From: Unio delphinus
Taxonomy: Eukaryota; Mollusca; Bivalvia; Unionida; Unionidae
Direction of reading: 5' to 3'
Assembly (NCBI GenBank): GCA_029339505.1
Contig: JAQISU010000070.1
Coordinates: forward strand, 2,103,501-2,167,500
DNA length: 64,000 bases
The notes under the pieces were generated by a model. That model saw only the letters and a list, made by a program, of their open reading frames with translations. It did not search any database and was not told the origin of the DNA. The position numbers and the translations under genes were made by a program. Positions 42,360 to 52,406 of the stretch are shown here, in pieces; position 1 is the first letter of the stretch; each line of letters begins with the position of its first letter.

Positions 42360-42715
42360 ACTCTTTTGAAACCTTTTTTGTCATGATTTGGTGTTATATT
42401 TTTTGTCATTATTTGGTGTTCTATTTTTGGCATTATTTGGTGTTCTATTTTTTGTCATTATTTGATGTTCTATTTTTTTGGCATTATTTGGTGCTCAATT
42501 TTTTTGTCATTATTTGGTGTTCTATTTTTTTGTCATTATTTGGTGTTTTATTTTTTGTCATTATTTGGTGTTCTATTTTTTTCATTATTTGGTGTTCTAT
42601 TTTTTTTCATTATTTGGTGTTCTATTTTTTGTCATTATTTGGTGTTCTATTTTTTGTCATTATTTGGTGTTCTATTTTTTGTCATTATTTGGTGTTCTAT
42701 TTTGTTTATTTATTT
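42360..42715. repeat. ~25-bp minisatellite, about 14 copies
   Basis: TTTGGTGTTCTATTTTTTGT plus CATTA, with length variation in the T run. The hydrophobic open frames in all three phases are artefacts of this repeat. Confidence 0.95.
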
Positions 42716-42777
42716 TGTCAATACAATTTTAAAACCCCTAACAGGGTTCATTCTTATGTACAAATCGTAACATTTGT

Positions 42778-42787
<10 letters not shown>

Positions 42788-42817
<30 letters not shown>

Positions 42818-42868
42818 GTGTGTTTGTGTGTGTGTGTGTGTGCGTGTGTGTGTGCGTGTGTGTGTTTC
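42788..42868. repeat. (GT)n microsatellite, interrupted
   Basis: GT repeat with scattered GC and TT interruptions. Confidence 0.95.
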
Positions 42869-42914
42869 AGAGTATGAACATTACTAGTCATACTAGCTGT
42901 TACCCTTTTTCTTC

Positions 42915-43389
42915 AAGTAGTAGGACCTTAAGAAAGGATCCAGTGATACTAAATGGAGATAATTAGTTTCTTCAAGTAGTAGGACCTTAAGAAAGGATAC
43001 AGTGGTACTAAATGGAGATAATTATTTTCTTCAAGTAGTAGGACCTTAAGAAAGGATACAGTGATACTAAATGGAGATAATTATTTTCTTCGTTTCAAGT
43101 AGTAGGACCTTAAGAAAGGATACAGTTATACTAAATGGAGATAATTATTTTCTTCAAGTAGTAGGACCTTAAGAAAGGATACAGTGATAATAAATGGAGA
43201 TAATTATTTTCTTCAAGTAGTAGGACCTTAAGAAAGGATACAGTGATACTAAATGGAGATAATTATTTTCTTCAAGTAGTAGGACCTTAAGAAAGGATAC
43301 AGTGATACTAAATGGAGATAATTATTTTCTTCAAGTAGTAGGACCTTAAGAAAGGATACAGTGATACTAAATGGAGATAATTATTTTCT
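42915..43389. repeat. 59-bp minisatellite, about 8 copies
   Basis: The unit contains TTCTTCAAGTAGTAGGACCT and TAAGAAAGGATACAGTGATA. Copies are very similar, and one has a 4-bp insertion. Confidence 0.95.
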
Positions 43390-44502
43390 CAAATTAACAA
43401 GAAATGCTGTTTGTGATTAGACGTTCTTTTCAACCGCGAAATTGAAACATTGCACAAATTTAATCAACAAAAGACTCACTTTAACTTGCATCGAGTTGGT
43501 GTTGTGTTTTTTTCCTTGCTGTAGTTGATGGATCTTTTAGTCTAGAAACATCAGATATAGTAAAACCTATATAATTCATTTGCAAGACATAAATACATGT
43601 ATATTGACCTATCTTTAAGATAATAATCGCTATTTTCGAAGTAATACGATACCCATTTAGAAATTAGCTTAACTCATTTTAAGCTAAACATGTCCTGGCT
43701 TGTTGACGAGGAAGATAAGGGCTACAGTGAGAATGATGACGTCAATTATGACAGCTTTGAAAATGAAGATAATGAAGAGGATTCTGTAAGTTTTGCGATA
43801 ATATGAGAATGAATCTGCTGATGACAACGAATGTAACGGATAATGCTAGACAAATGCATACCAAAGTCTGAAGAAAAGGTGCTAACTCTAGTTCTGATCG
43901 ACCTAATAGAATACCGCGAAGAAAAGGCCAGTTACGAAATATTTGACTTTGAGAAACAACCAAACTCGTCGGGGACTGATTGAAATAGTTAATACAAAAT
44001 CTCTGCGTCTTTCATAAAAAGGAAAATGTCGCCTTTAGGAGCGTTATTAGAACGCATGGTGATACGATATAACAACGTGCGGTCCATGTTCTATAGTGAG
44101 AAAACAGTAAAGGTGTCCGCAGTTTTCAGTTTTCACGTCCTTTAGGCATTAAAAATAATCCGAATAAGCATACTAAATAATAGCATACTAAATAATAGCA
44201 TACTAAATAATAGCATACTAAATTATAGCATACTAAATAATAGCATACTAAATTATAGCATACTAAATAATAGCATACTAAATAATAGCATACTAAATTA
44301 TAGCATACTAAATAATAGCATACTAAATAATAGCATACTAAATTATAGCATACTAAATAATAGCATACTAAATAATGGGTTTTGTTTACATATCTTGCTC
44401 ATATCTTGCTTTTAGATAAAGGAAGAACATACGCACGTGACTGGATTATTAAGACATACGGCTGATACACTTAGAGCAGGATGATCTGAGACATAAAACT
44501 GA
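43390..44502. other. Gene-free stretch left of element 2A, with 15-bp repeats
   Basis: A 15-bp repeat AGCATACTAAATAAT occurs about 14 times at 44168-44376. A 38-codon acidic open frame (43690-43806, MSWLVDEEDKGYSE) could be a small exon but has nothing else to support it. Confidence 0.5.
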
Positions 44503-44648
44503 TACAGTAGTAGAGGATGTGAACCCTTCAACTTGTAAAGGTTTCTATTGGTCCAACAAAGGCTTCCTACGAAACCCTCCAAAAAGGAAAAGGTGAACCA
44601 TACAATTTTTATAAGTGTCTATTTGGCAAACCAGGGCTTGTTACAAAA
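44503..44648 (+). repeat. Left inverted repeat core of element 2A
   Basis: Matches the reverse complement of 51288-51440 over most of its length (GGTTTCTATT, CAAAGGCTTCCTACGAAACCC, GTGTCTATTTGGCAAACCAGGGCTT). The sequence is itself built of about 75-bp units ending AAAAGGTGAACCC. Confidence 0.75.
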
Positions 44649-44804
44649 CTAAAAAAATAAGAAAAAGGTGAACCCAGGTGTCTATTTGTTAAACCAAGGC
44701 CTGTTACGACATCGAAAAAAGTGTCAGAAATGAAATTATCTCTGACGTATGTGTTGTCGTGGTTTTGTTAACTGTTATTAATTAAATCATATGATATAAC
44801 AATA

Positions 44805-45379
44805 ATGGTAGGAGAATCTTTAACAACTAGACTAGCTCGAGAGCATTTAGAGGAAATAAATAAATTTATCCCCGTGAGAGATTCTGTCAGACAAAAACTT
44901 CAACAGCGACAGGAATCTCAAGTTGATTTTGCAATAGGTGCTGAACAATTATTCAAACCTGTTACTACAACCACTTAAGAGGTTATGCATGGAAAAAAAG
45001 GAGAAGTAAAAACAGGTGTTCTTCCTGAACTTGAAAGAATCATGGAGAGAACCGGAGAAACATCTAGACATTTACAAAATCTTCCTCCTGCAATACCACA
45101 ACTCGCACGGCTTAAATCTGATGCGAAACAAAAAACGGTGATAAATTTACTGAGGAGGCTTTAACAGTAATCGATAAAAGTGATCCAAAAGAACTTCCAG
45201 CTCTTGTTGTTACGACTTCTAAAATTAAAGGGAAAATGTTGAAACCGAAATATAAGGGATATATTAGAAGTATACAACAGTGGGCTGATGTATTTTATAA
45301 AATCAAAACTAAAACAAGTCGAGTTGAAATGAAAAATGTATCGTATAGAGGATATCTCAATGCGTTATGTAAAGTGTAA
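44805..45379 (+). pseudogene. Element 2A unknown protein gene, broken
   Basis: ATG 44805 opens 57 codons (MVGESLTTRLAREHLEEINK) to a TAA at 44976, after which the same frame continues with protein-like sequence (VLPELERIMERTGETSRH). From about 45180 another frame is open (KPKYKGYIRSIQQW) to a stop at 45379. At least one stop and one frameshift have disabled it. Family unknown. Confidence 0.5.
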
Positions 45380-45559
45380 TGATCAAGATGAAGAACTAAA
45401 ACAGCATGTAAAAGTAAAACAAAAACCGCGAAAATTCAAAAGAAAAGACAACAATCTTCAAAGCAAATGTCTTTCTCACCTCAACAAGAAAGAATAACAG
45501 ATGAGGATGATATTCTAGATGGAACCTGAAGAAGAATCTGATGATACGCAAAGTGCAAC

Positions 45560-45814
45560 TGGTTATAGTAGTGGTGAGTGATTTTCTCATTCTGGAATTC
45601 ACGGTAGTGGTCTTGTTACCTGTCCTAATAATATTCTCTCCGATATAGCACGATTAGAAATTCTTATGGGGGTAAACGAGCTGGAAATAACTCAGGGGAA
45701 ATAATTAACGAAGTCACTGTTATCTGCCCACGACTATTTGAAGGTGGCATCATGGATATCAGTGTATATCGAAAATTTATCGATGAATTCGTTGATGATT
45801 ACTATAGTGATTGA
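45560..45814 (+). pseudogene. Element 2A small conserved protein, broken
   Basis: Fragments read NNILSDIARLEILMG, then in another frame RAGNNSGEIINEVTVICPRL to a TGA at 45814. I have a general memory of a similar AGNNS...NE arrangement in uncharacterised proteins of related virus-like elements. Function unknown. Confidence 0.45.
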
Positions 45815-45896
45815 TTGTCCGTGACAATTAATCACCCGATTAAATAAATAACATTTAATTAAAATGATCATACATCGTAATCACAACTAGCCAACT

Positions 45897-46113
45897 ATGA
45901 GTTACGTAGTAAATTCACGATTGCCTGTTTATACGGTATATTATGGAGATGGTCTTGATGATGTTGTTCAAGGGTTATTTGCAGGAATTGATTCAAAAGT
46001 AGTACCAATCGCAAAACAATTATCGATGAAAGCTATTGATGTTATTCGTGATAAGTCTTAGCGCTGTTGGTGATGTTGCTGGTAAAGCATTTTCCGCGGC
46101 CAATGAAAACTAA
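45897..46113 (+). pseudogene. Element 2A pVI-like minor capsid gene, frameshifted
   Basis: ATG 45897 gives a Gly/Asp turn and helix (YYGDGLDDVVQGLFAGIDSKVVPIAKQL) to a stop near 46060. The sequel VGDVAGKAFSAANEN is in another frame and ends at 46113. Position just before the capsid gene and the helical layout suggest a pVI-like protein. Confidence 0.45.
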
Positions 46114-47011
46114 TCACGCTGATTTGACGACGAAAATAACCACCACAGGGAAAATTACCATCTACGGAGATTATGCCTGCAAAAGTAAAATAATAAACAA
46201 AGTGGTGGGTGAAAAAATAGCAGCGCGGATAAATGAAGGATTTGATGCTCAGGGAAATATCACTGCAAATATGATAGCGGGAAACGGTTTGAAATCCCGA
46301 GCGAGATCGCGCGGGAGAATAGAACTTCAAGTTCATGATACGTGTAAATACTTTATTGAAATAGAAGGAGAACTTGTAACAAATGTTGCAGCTAATACGA
46401 CATATGACCCAAATCTCCTAGTTGGTTTCGTCAATAATGATATTATGGCATCATTTAGTAGCGCTACATATATGATTGACGATAGAGAGATTGAATCTAT
46501 TCAGAAGAATGTTGATATCGCCACAACAATAGTGGGGTTAGCGAGATATTCGGATGATTATACCAAATACGCAGGACCATCTATGGTGTTCGCTAAGGAT
46601 ATTACTGATAACGCTGATCATATTCAATATACTAGGGTAAACTCAACACGGGATACTGCAGTTCATCCAGCACCAGCCGGATATACGAGGCTACCTGGTG
46701 CTTTTGACGTCATAGATATTAATCCTAATTGCAACATAGGGTTTTCAACATTATCAATATTACAAGGACCGCGTATATTATTTTCATACGCGATTCCACT
46801 CTCTCATATATTTGGATTTTGTAGAAATGTTAGAAACGTTATCTTTGGAGCTAATCACACTGTTGTTGTCGTGCGAGAAAGGGATGATAATGATGCAGTC
46901 TGGCGAGATGCTGCTGTTCCTGCTAATAACGTAAATATAATAATACTCTCATTATGGATGCTAGTAATGACTCCATCAATCGTCGCAAATAAAAATTACA
47001 GTCATGTATGA
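46103..47011 (+). CDS. Element 2A major capsid-like protein (302 aa), probably N-truncated
   Basis: The frame is open from ATG 46103 to TGA 47011. Residues such as YFIEIEGELVTNVAANTTYD, a middle DREIESIQKNVDIATTIVGLARYSDDY, and SYAIPLSHIFGFCRNVRNVIFGANHTVVVVRERDDNDAVWR recall a hexon-like capsid family of insect and cnidarian virus-like elements. It is shorter than usual, so the N-terminus may be lost. It ends in an ATGA overlap with the next gene, a relic of the original compact layout. Confidence 0.6.
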   Translation: MKTNHADLTTKITTTGKITIYGDYACKSKIINKVVGEKIAARINEGFDAQGNITANMIAGNGLKSRARSRGRIELQVHDTCKYFIEIEGELVTNVAANTTYDPNLLVGFVNNDIMASFSSATYMIDDREIESIQKNVDIATTIVGLARYSDDYTKYAGPSMVFAKDITDNADHIQYTRVNSTRDTAVHPAPAGYTRLPGAFDVIDINPNCNIGFSTLSILQGPRILFSYAIPLSHIFGFCRNVRNVIFGANHTVVVVRERDDNDAVWRDAAVPANNVNIIILSLWMLVMTPSIVANKNYSHV

Positions 47012-47169
47012 GTGTAGGTGGTAAATCATTACTGTCATCGCTAACAACAACAACAGCTAGTATACAGATTCCCAATAATATTAACAACCGAATAAAAAAA
47101 ATTCGGTGACACAAAGACAGGCAACCTCGACGTGAACTCAGATAAATTAATCTCACTTGGTAATCCAAC

Positions 47170-47815
47170 ATTGGACACTGACACTGTGACAAAAAATATG
47201 TAGATTTCATAGACAATAAACATTGGACACTGACACTGTGACAAAAAAATATGAAGATTTCATAGACAATAAACATTGGACACTGACACTGTGACAAAAA
47301 TAGATGCAGATTTCATAGACAATAAACATTGGACACTGACACTGTGACAAAAAAATATGTAGATTTCATAGACAATAAACATTGGACACTGACACTGTGA
47401 CAAAAATATGTAGATGTCATAGACAATAAACATTGGACACCGACACTGTGACAAAAATATGTAGATTTCATAGACAATAAACATTGGACACTGACACTGT
47501 GACAATAAATATGTAGATGTCATAGACAATAAACATTGGACACTGACACTGTGACAAAAATATGTAGATGTCATAGACAATAAACATTGGACACTGACAC
47601 TGTGACAAAAAATATGTAGATTTCATAGACAATAAACATTGGACACTGACACTGTGACAAAAAATATGTAGATTTCATAGACAATAAACATTGGACACTG
47701 ACACTTTGACAAAAATATGTAGATTTTATAGACAATAAACATTGGACACTGACACTGTGACAAAAAATATGTAGATTTCATAGACAATAAACATTGGACA
47801 CTGACACTGTGACAA
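47170..47815. repeat. ~51-53-bp minisatellite derived from fibre-like codons, about 12 copies
   Basis: The unit contains ACATTGGACACTGACACTGT and GACAAAAAATATGTAGATTTCATAGACAATAA. Unit length is not a multiple of three in most copies, so the coding frame shifts at each repeat. Confidence 0.93.
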
Positions 47816-47849
47816 TAAACTAACTACGCTATATGGTGAGCATAAAACC

Positions 47850-48172
47850 ATGGATGATAAACTAACAACACTGCAACACGAATATAAAACCACGGATGAT
47901 AAACTAACAACACTGCAACACGAATAAAAAACCACGGATGATAAACTAACAACACTGCAACACGAATATTAAACCACGGATGATAAACTAACAACACTGC
48001 AACACGAATATATAACCACGGATGATAAACTAACAACACTGCAACACGAATATAAAACCTCGGATGATAAACTAACAACACTGCAACACGAATATAAAAC
48101 CACGGATGATAAACTAACAATACTGCAACACGAATATAAAACCACGGATGATAAACTAACAACACTGCAACA
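47850..48172. repeat. 42-bp in-frame repeat, about 7-8 copies
   Basis: The unit contains CACGGATGATAAACTAACAA and CACTGCAACACGAATATAAAA. The period is exactly 14 codons. Confidence 0.93.
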
Positions 48173-48355
48173 CTGCAACTGGTACTCCGCTGACTGTCCC
48201 AATGAAACTTTCTGATATTAAAACAAATATCGATACCATTAAACAAACACAGGACAATATCATTAGTGATTTTCCTGCTATCTCTGCACGCTTGATAAAA
48301 TCAATATACCGCATAAACTAAATATCAATACCGTGTACTCGACATAGTATGGATC

Positions 48356-48555
48356 TTTCACATTGACACCTCCAAATAACACCATTAAAGTTACTCCAAA
48401 TGTCTGGGGTATTTATAGATTGACCCTGCTTTCACCGTTACAGTTTAATGTGTCATCGGGTACATCTACGGGACTTAATACTGCAAGTGATATTATAGAT
48501 AATGGAGCAACCGAAATAATCCCTGTCAGTGTTAATTTAGCAGTAGGTATGTAGA
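48356..48555 (+). pseudogene. Element 2A capsid-region fragment (TPPNNT)
   Basis: An open fragment reads LTPPNNTIKVTPNVWGIYRLTLL to a TAG at 48555. A similar TPPNNT peptide is encoded at about 55738 beside element 2B. No start codon seen. Possibly a fibre head or capsid fragment. Confidence 0.35.
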
Positions 48556-48583
48556 ATTTGTAATTGATTTAAGTAAATAGTAT

Positions 48584-49064
48584 AATGAATGTCCAACAAT
48601 ATCGATACGATCAAGTGCGCGAGTTTCCAACTAAACTAAAAGATCTTATTGACGAATATACAACAAAGATAAAAAAAAATACCGCAGGCGAATTACCAAT
48701 ATTGACATTATTGTATATTCGGTTTCAAGTGTAATTGCTGGAACGGATAAATTGTTATCAGCGGTAACAGTGCTGGCACCTGTAGTTGTCAAAATTTGTG
48801 TTTCAAAGGCAACAACAATAACAGGGATTCTTAGCATCATTGCAAAAAAAAATCCACATGCATGCAGAATAAACTACACGGGTATATAATATAATTAAGC
48901 TACATATTGCGTCTACCGCGTATTCCCAAATGTCGTTGCTGATATCATTTAATTTCGATGACACAACAATATCAGATAACGAGTTCATGGCGATGATGAA
49001 TATCTACCACACAGCAACATCAAAATTAGAAAAACAACACAATAATAGCAATGGCAACGAATGA
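48584..49064 (+). pseudogene. Element 2A membrane protein gene, frameshifted
   Basis: ATG 48584 (MNVQQYRYDQVREF) opens a polar helix; a frameshift near 48690 leads into a hydrophobic stretch (LLSAVTVLAPVVVKICVSKATTITGILSII) and then an acidic end (FDDTTISDNEFMAMMNIY) to a TGA at 49064. It overlaps the next ATG at 49051. Likely a single-pass membrane protein once. Confidence 0.45.
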
Positions 49065-49518
49065 TAACGGAAATACTTCAGCAGATAACCACAAATACAA
49101 ACCCGCCAAAGACAACAATGATATCAATGACCTCAACAACCCTGAATTTAGTATCAATTTTCCCACTGCAATACCGGTAAAAGAGATCACATTAGCAAAC
49201 TTACGAGTATATTACAATTGGCCAAATATTAGATCAAAATCATGTGGTGGTCAGCAACCGAATAATTCCCTGGTGTTTGCGAGTAAAAATAAACCAGATG
49301 GAACTCCAGATTAGCTTATTGTTTCTATACTATCTGGAAATTTTGAAATCGAACAGATAAATAATGAATTTCAGCATATTATAAAATCCATTACAGGAAA
49401 ATAATACAAAATCGCTATAACAGTTCACGAACCAACATTATCAGTCGCGATTGAGATAAACTCACCCGGCTCTGTCGTAGATATCTATCAGAGTTCGATC
49501 AGAACAGTGCTAGGATAG
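49051..49518 (+). pseudogene. Element 2A penton-like minor capsid gene, broken
   Basis: ATG 49051 (MATNDNGNTS) reads through ITLANLRVYYNWPNI, an internal TAG at 49312, SGNFEIEQINNEFQHIIK, another TAA and on to 49518. The order of motifs (short strand, NNSLVF, GNFEIEQIN) is like penton-type capsid proteins of insect virus-like elements. Confidence 0.45.
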
Positions 49519-49724
49519 TCTGAAATCCCACGATCTAAATATCAAATGCCACGAGAACCAACCTTGAATGATTTTACTATAAATATGAAAATATTTATAC
49601 CAGAACCAGAATAAAGAGAATCGATTTGGAAAAAGGAATTATTCCGTATTCTATCTAGTGGTGAAAAATACCCACTCATATTAATAATCTATTTAAGAGT
49701 ACTTTTAAAAGGGAAACTCTTAAA

Positions 49725-49928
49725 ATGGTTGTAAATGAGGAATATATTAATAGTTTCCGAGAGAGAATAAACCCAGAACTTACTCGCGCACTTGATAAAT
49801 TAAGGAATTTATTTGTTAGTACTACACAAAATTATTCTGTTGAATTAAAACAACATATTCTCGAAACAATTCAGCATATAAATCAAAATAATAGACGATA
49901 TCGAGCACATAAATCTACGAATTTGTGA
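49725..49928 (+). CDS. Element 2A small helical protein (67 aa), uncertain
   Basis: An ATG-started intact frame (MVVNEEYINSFRERINPELTRAL) between the penton-like gene and the ATPase. Helical, no family recognised; it may be a fragment. Confidence 0.3.
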   Translation: MVVNEEYINSFRERINPELTRALDKLRNLFVSTTQNYSVELKQHILETIQHINQNNRRYRAHKSTNL

Positions 49929-50433
49929 TTGAGTAATAAAGGTTCCAACTGTTATATCGTATGACAAGAAGGTAATTTATCATTCAGTTAAGGTATTTCT
50001 TTATCAGTATAAACTAACCAAAGAACAAATACCAACATTTGCAATACCAGAACTTGCAATCGAACAACTAAAGAAAACAGTGATCTTATCAATGAAAACT
50101 TTTCTCTGATACTCGCTAAATGGAAACAAATACCCCTTAGGGCATCATCAAACATAATAATGACCCAGACGGAACAGGTAGGCATATAACATATAGCTGC
50201 GATATCACCTCCCTTTTTTATACTAGCGAAGCTAATAAAAATTATACCACATTGTGTACAGTTACCACTAATTGCATCTCTATTATTTTGTTACAACAGG
50301 AGTCAGATCACTCGTTGGTGTACGAGCTCTACATTTCACTCAACAAAAATCCATAATTTATATATGTTATATCTAATGGAAATTACTGACTTCTCCGCGT
50401 TAAAAAAAACGAACACCACCTAAACATCATACA
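49929..50433. other. Element 2A spacer or unreadable gene remains
   Basis: I see no interpretable frame here; stops are frequent in all frames. Confidence 0.4.
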
Positions 50434-51127
50434 ATGTTGCCGAATATAGTGCGAATGATTATAATGGGACCATCTGGAAGCGGTAAAACACAATTGTTAC
50501 TTAATTTGAGTATGAAATGGATGAAATGGGATAAACTATATTTGATATCCCCAACAGCAAAGTATCAACATTGCTGCGAAGTGTTAATTGATTTTAACGA
50601 GAGTACAAAATCAGTAACCGGTGAGAATGTTATTGAATTTATCGACGACATTAAAGAAACGACAAGCATTGAGGATATCGACGAGAGTTTCAACAATCTA
50701 ATTGTGTGCGACGACGTGATAATGGACAATTAAAAAAAACCGCTAGGATATTTTCGGTTGGGAGACATAAAAAAATTGATATAATTTACGTTTCCCAACA
50801 ATACTTTCATATACCTAGTATAATCAGGGACAACTGTAATATTCTCGCGGCGTTTAACGCTGTTAATTCACATACATTAGAAAATTCACCGGCCTTGGTG
50901 TAGCGGCGACATGGATTATAATGAATTTAAAAATTTCTGTAACCGCTCGGACTATACCACATGGATTTATAACAATAAATTTAGAAGACACTCAAACACG
51001 ATATCGAATTAGACTAGAGAAAGCATATTTAATTAATAACAGCTATAAAAACCGCGACAGCACAGAGGCAATTTCATTTTCTGACACTTTTTTCGGTTTC
51101 GTAACAGACCATGGTTTAACAAATTGA
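50434..51127 (+). pseudogene. Element 2A packaging ATPase, broken
   Basis: ATG 50434 begins MLPNIVRMIIMGPSGSGKTQ (Walker A) and runs to LIVCDDVIMD (Walker B), then a stop at 50733. The rest (RIFSVGRHKKIDIIYVSQQY, RDNCNILAAFNA, HGFITINLEDTQTRYRI) is spread over other frames to 51127. It is closely related to the 55883-56548 ATPase and only distantly to the one at 21545. Confidence 0.8.
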
Positions 51128-51224
51128 CTCCCTTTTTTCAAACTTGGCTTACAAATATGTGTGTAGGGTTCACTCTCTCTTTTCAGAACTTTTCAACTCC
51201 TGGCTTGGTATGGATAACACTAAT

Positions 51225-51286
<62 letters not shown>

Positions 51287-51287
51287 A

Positions 51288-51440
51288 TTTTGTAAGAAGC
51301 CCTGCTTTGCCAAATAGACACTTATAAACGTTGTAGGGTTCACCTTTTCCTATTTGTTTGGGTTTCGTAGGAAGCCTTGGTTTGACAAATAGAAACCTCA
51401 ACAAGTTGTAGGGTTCACCCCCTCTACTACTGATACACTT
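51288..51440 (-). repeat. Right inverted repeat core of element 2A
   Basis: Inverted partner of 44503-44648; a (CT)n run (about 51230-51285) sits on its inner side. Confidence 0.75.
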
Positions 51441-51855
51441 AGGGCCGGATTACGTGGGCCTAAAATTGCTACATTTTGGGCGCGATTATGTGGGGCTAAA
51501 ACTGATACACTTAGAGCCAGATTATGTGGGGTACAAGACTAATATATTCAAGACCGGATTATGAAGGACCTAAGGCTGATTCAGTTAGGACCTAACTATG
51601 ATTTGTCTAAGGCTGATACACTTAGGGTCGGATTATGCGTGACCTAAGAATGGTAAATTTAAGGACAGATTATGAGAGGTCTAAATCTGATACAATTAGG
51701 GACGAGTTATGTGGGGCATATAGCTGATACAATTAGGGACGAGTTATGTGGGGCATATAGCTGATACAATTAGGGACGAGTTATGTGGGGCATATAGCTG
51801 ATACAATTAGGAACGAGTTATGTGGGGCATATAGCTGATACGAGGGAACCTTGGT
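51430..51855. repeat. ~45-bp degenerate repeat outside the right repeat of 2A
   Basis: Units contain GCTGATACAATTAGGGACGA and TTATGTGGGGCATATA. Similar words (CTGATACACTTAGAGC) also occur outside the left repeat at about 44460-44510, so this may be the outer part of the TIR. Confidence 0.75.
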
Positions 51856-51949
51856 CATCGGTTATTTCATAATGTAATGGAACTCTTAACCTTGACCTAC
51901 AAAACATACGGACCTAAGAAGTTATTAGCCTATGGGTTAATTCGGTCCT

Positions 51950-52140
51950 GCATACACTGTACATGGTATACGCTGTATATAGTATACGCTGTATAGGGTA
52001 CACAGTTGATAAAGTATACACTGTACATGGTATACGTTGTACATGGTATACATTGAATCTGGTACACACTGTATCTGGTGTACGCTGTATAGGGTACACA
52101 CTTTATCAAGTATACACTATACATGGTATACATTATACAG
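51950..52140. repeat. ~15-bp (GTATACACTGTACATG)-like repeat
   Basis: Degenerate short units alternating GTATAC, CTGTA and ACATG, with local palindromes. Peptides read from it are artefacts. Confidence 0.85.
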
Positions 52141-52266
52141 CTTGTTGATATAATTAAGCACTAATATTGTCATGATGTAGGCTTTATATTTTGTGCAAAT
52201 CACAGATATACAAAAACTAACTTGTACAGTATGTTGATAAATCAGAATCTGAACATATTTTTCATG

Positions 52267-52406
52267 TTAAATAAATAGCGATGTACAAACAGGTGTGGTG
52301 GTGGTGCAAGTTGTGCATGTTGTACAGCCAAGTGCGGCGATAACTCTATTCAATGCAACTCCTTTGTAGGCTGCTGGAGTTCTGCACGTCAGTGTGGCAT
52401 TGACAC
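52267..52406 (-). CDS. Terminal exon of the LRR protein gene (LRRCT end)
   Basis: The exon follows an acceptor TTTACAG and, joined in phase with the 54136 donor, completes the LRR C-terminal cap: a Cys after the ATLTC segment and a Cys in ALGCTTCTTC. A Thr/Cys-rich end CTTCTTTPVCTSLFI then stops at TAA (52267). There is no membrane segment, so the product appears secreted. Confidence 0.75.

Larger units (their letters stand above)
47008..48322 (+). pseudogene. Fibre-like gene expanded into minisatellites
   Basis: ATG 47008 overlaps the capsid stop. Early codons give SVGGKSLLSSLTTTT; then, in shifted frame, a segment like the DTVTKKYVD motif of phage-type tail fibres. That segment has been amplified as a minisatellite (about 47170-47815). 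A second array of 42 bp (47850-48170) is in phase with coding and gives 14-residue repeats (DDKLTTLQHEYK), like a trimeric coiled-coil shaft. The tail reads PLTVPMKLSDIKTNIDTIKQ to a stop near 48322. It was probably an attachment fibre; now broken. Confidence 0.5.
44503..51440 (+). mobile_element. Element 2A: decayed virus-like transposon, capsid module
   Basis: Flanked by inverted repeats of about 150 bp (44503-44648 and 51288-51440). Between them lies a plus-strand run of broken genes in a capsid-type order: two unknowns, minor capsid, major capsid, fibre-like, membrane protein, penton-like, unknown, ATPase. No polymerase or integrase is present. Base composition and codon choice (AT-rich) and protein families differ from the Polinton at 13128, so it is another lineage. 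Multiple stops and frameshifts show it is old. Confidence 0.75.

Noticed and set aside
42329..42877. 182-codon hydrophobic frame
   Set aside because: Entirely made of the 25-bp minisatellite and the (GT)n run; all three frames are open.
43690..43806. 38-codon acidic frame MSWLVDEEDKGYSE
   Set aside because: Too short; no promoter, splice or homology support beyond composition.
47260..48246. Minus-strand repeat proteins (Ser/Val/Cys-rich)
   Set aside because: Antisense readings of the fibre-derived minisatellites; the plus strand carries the gene context.
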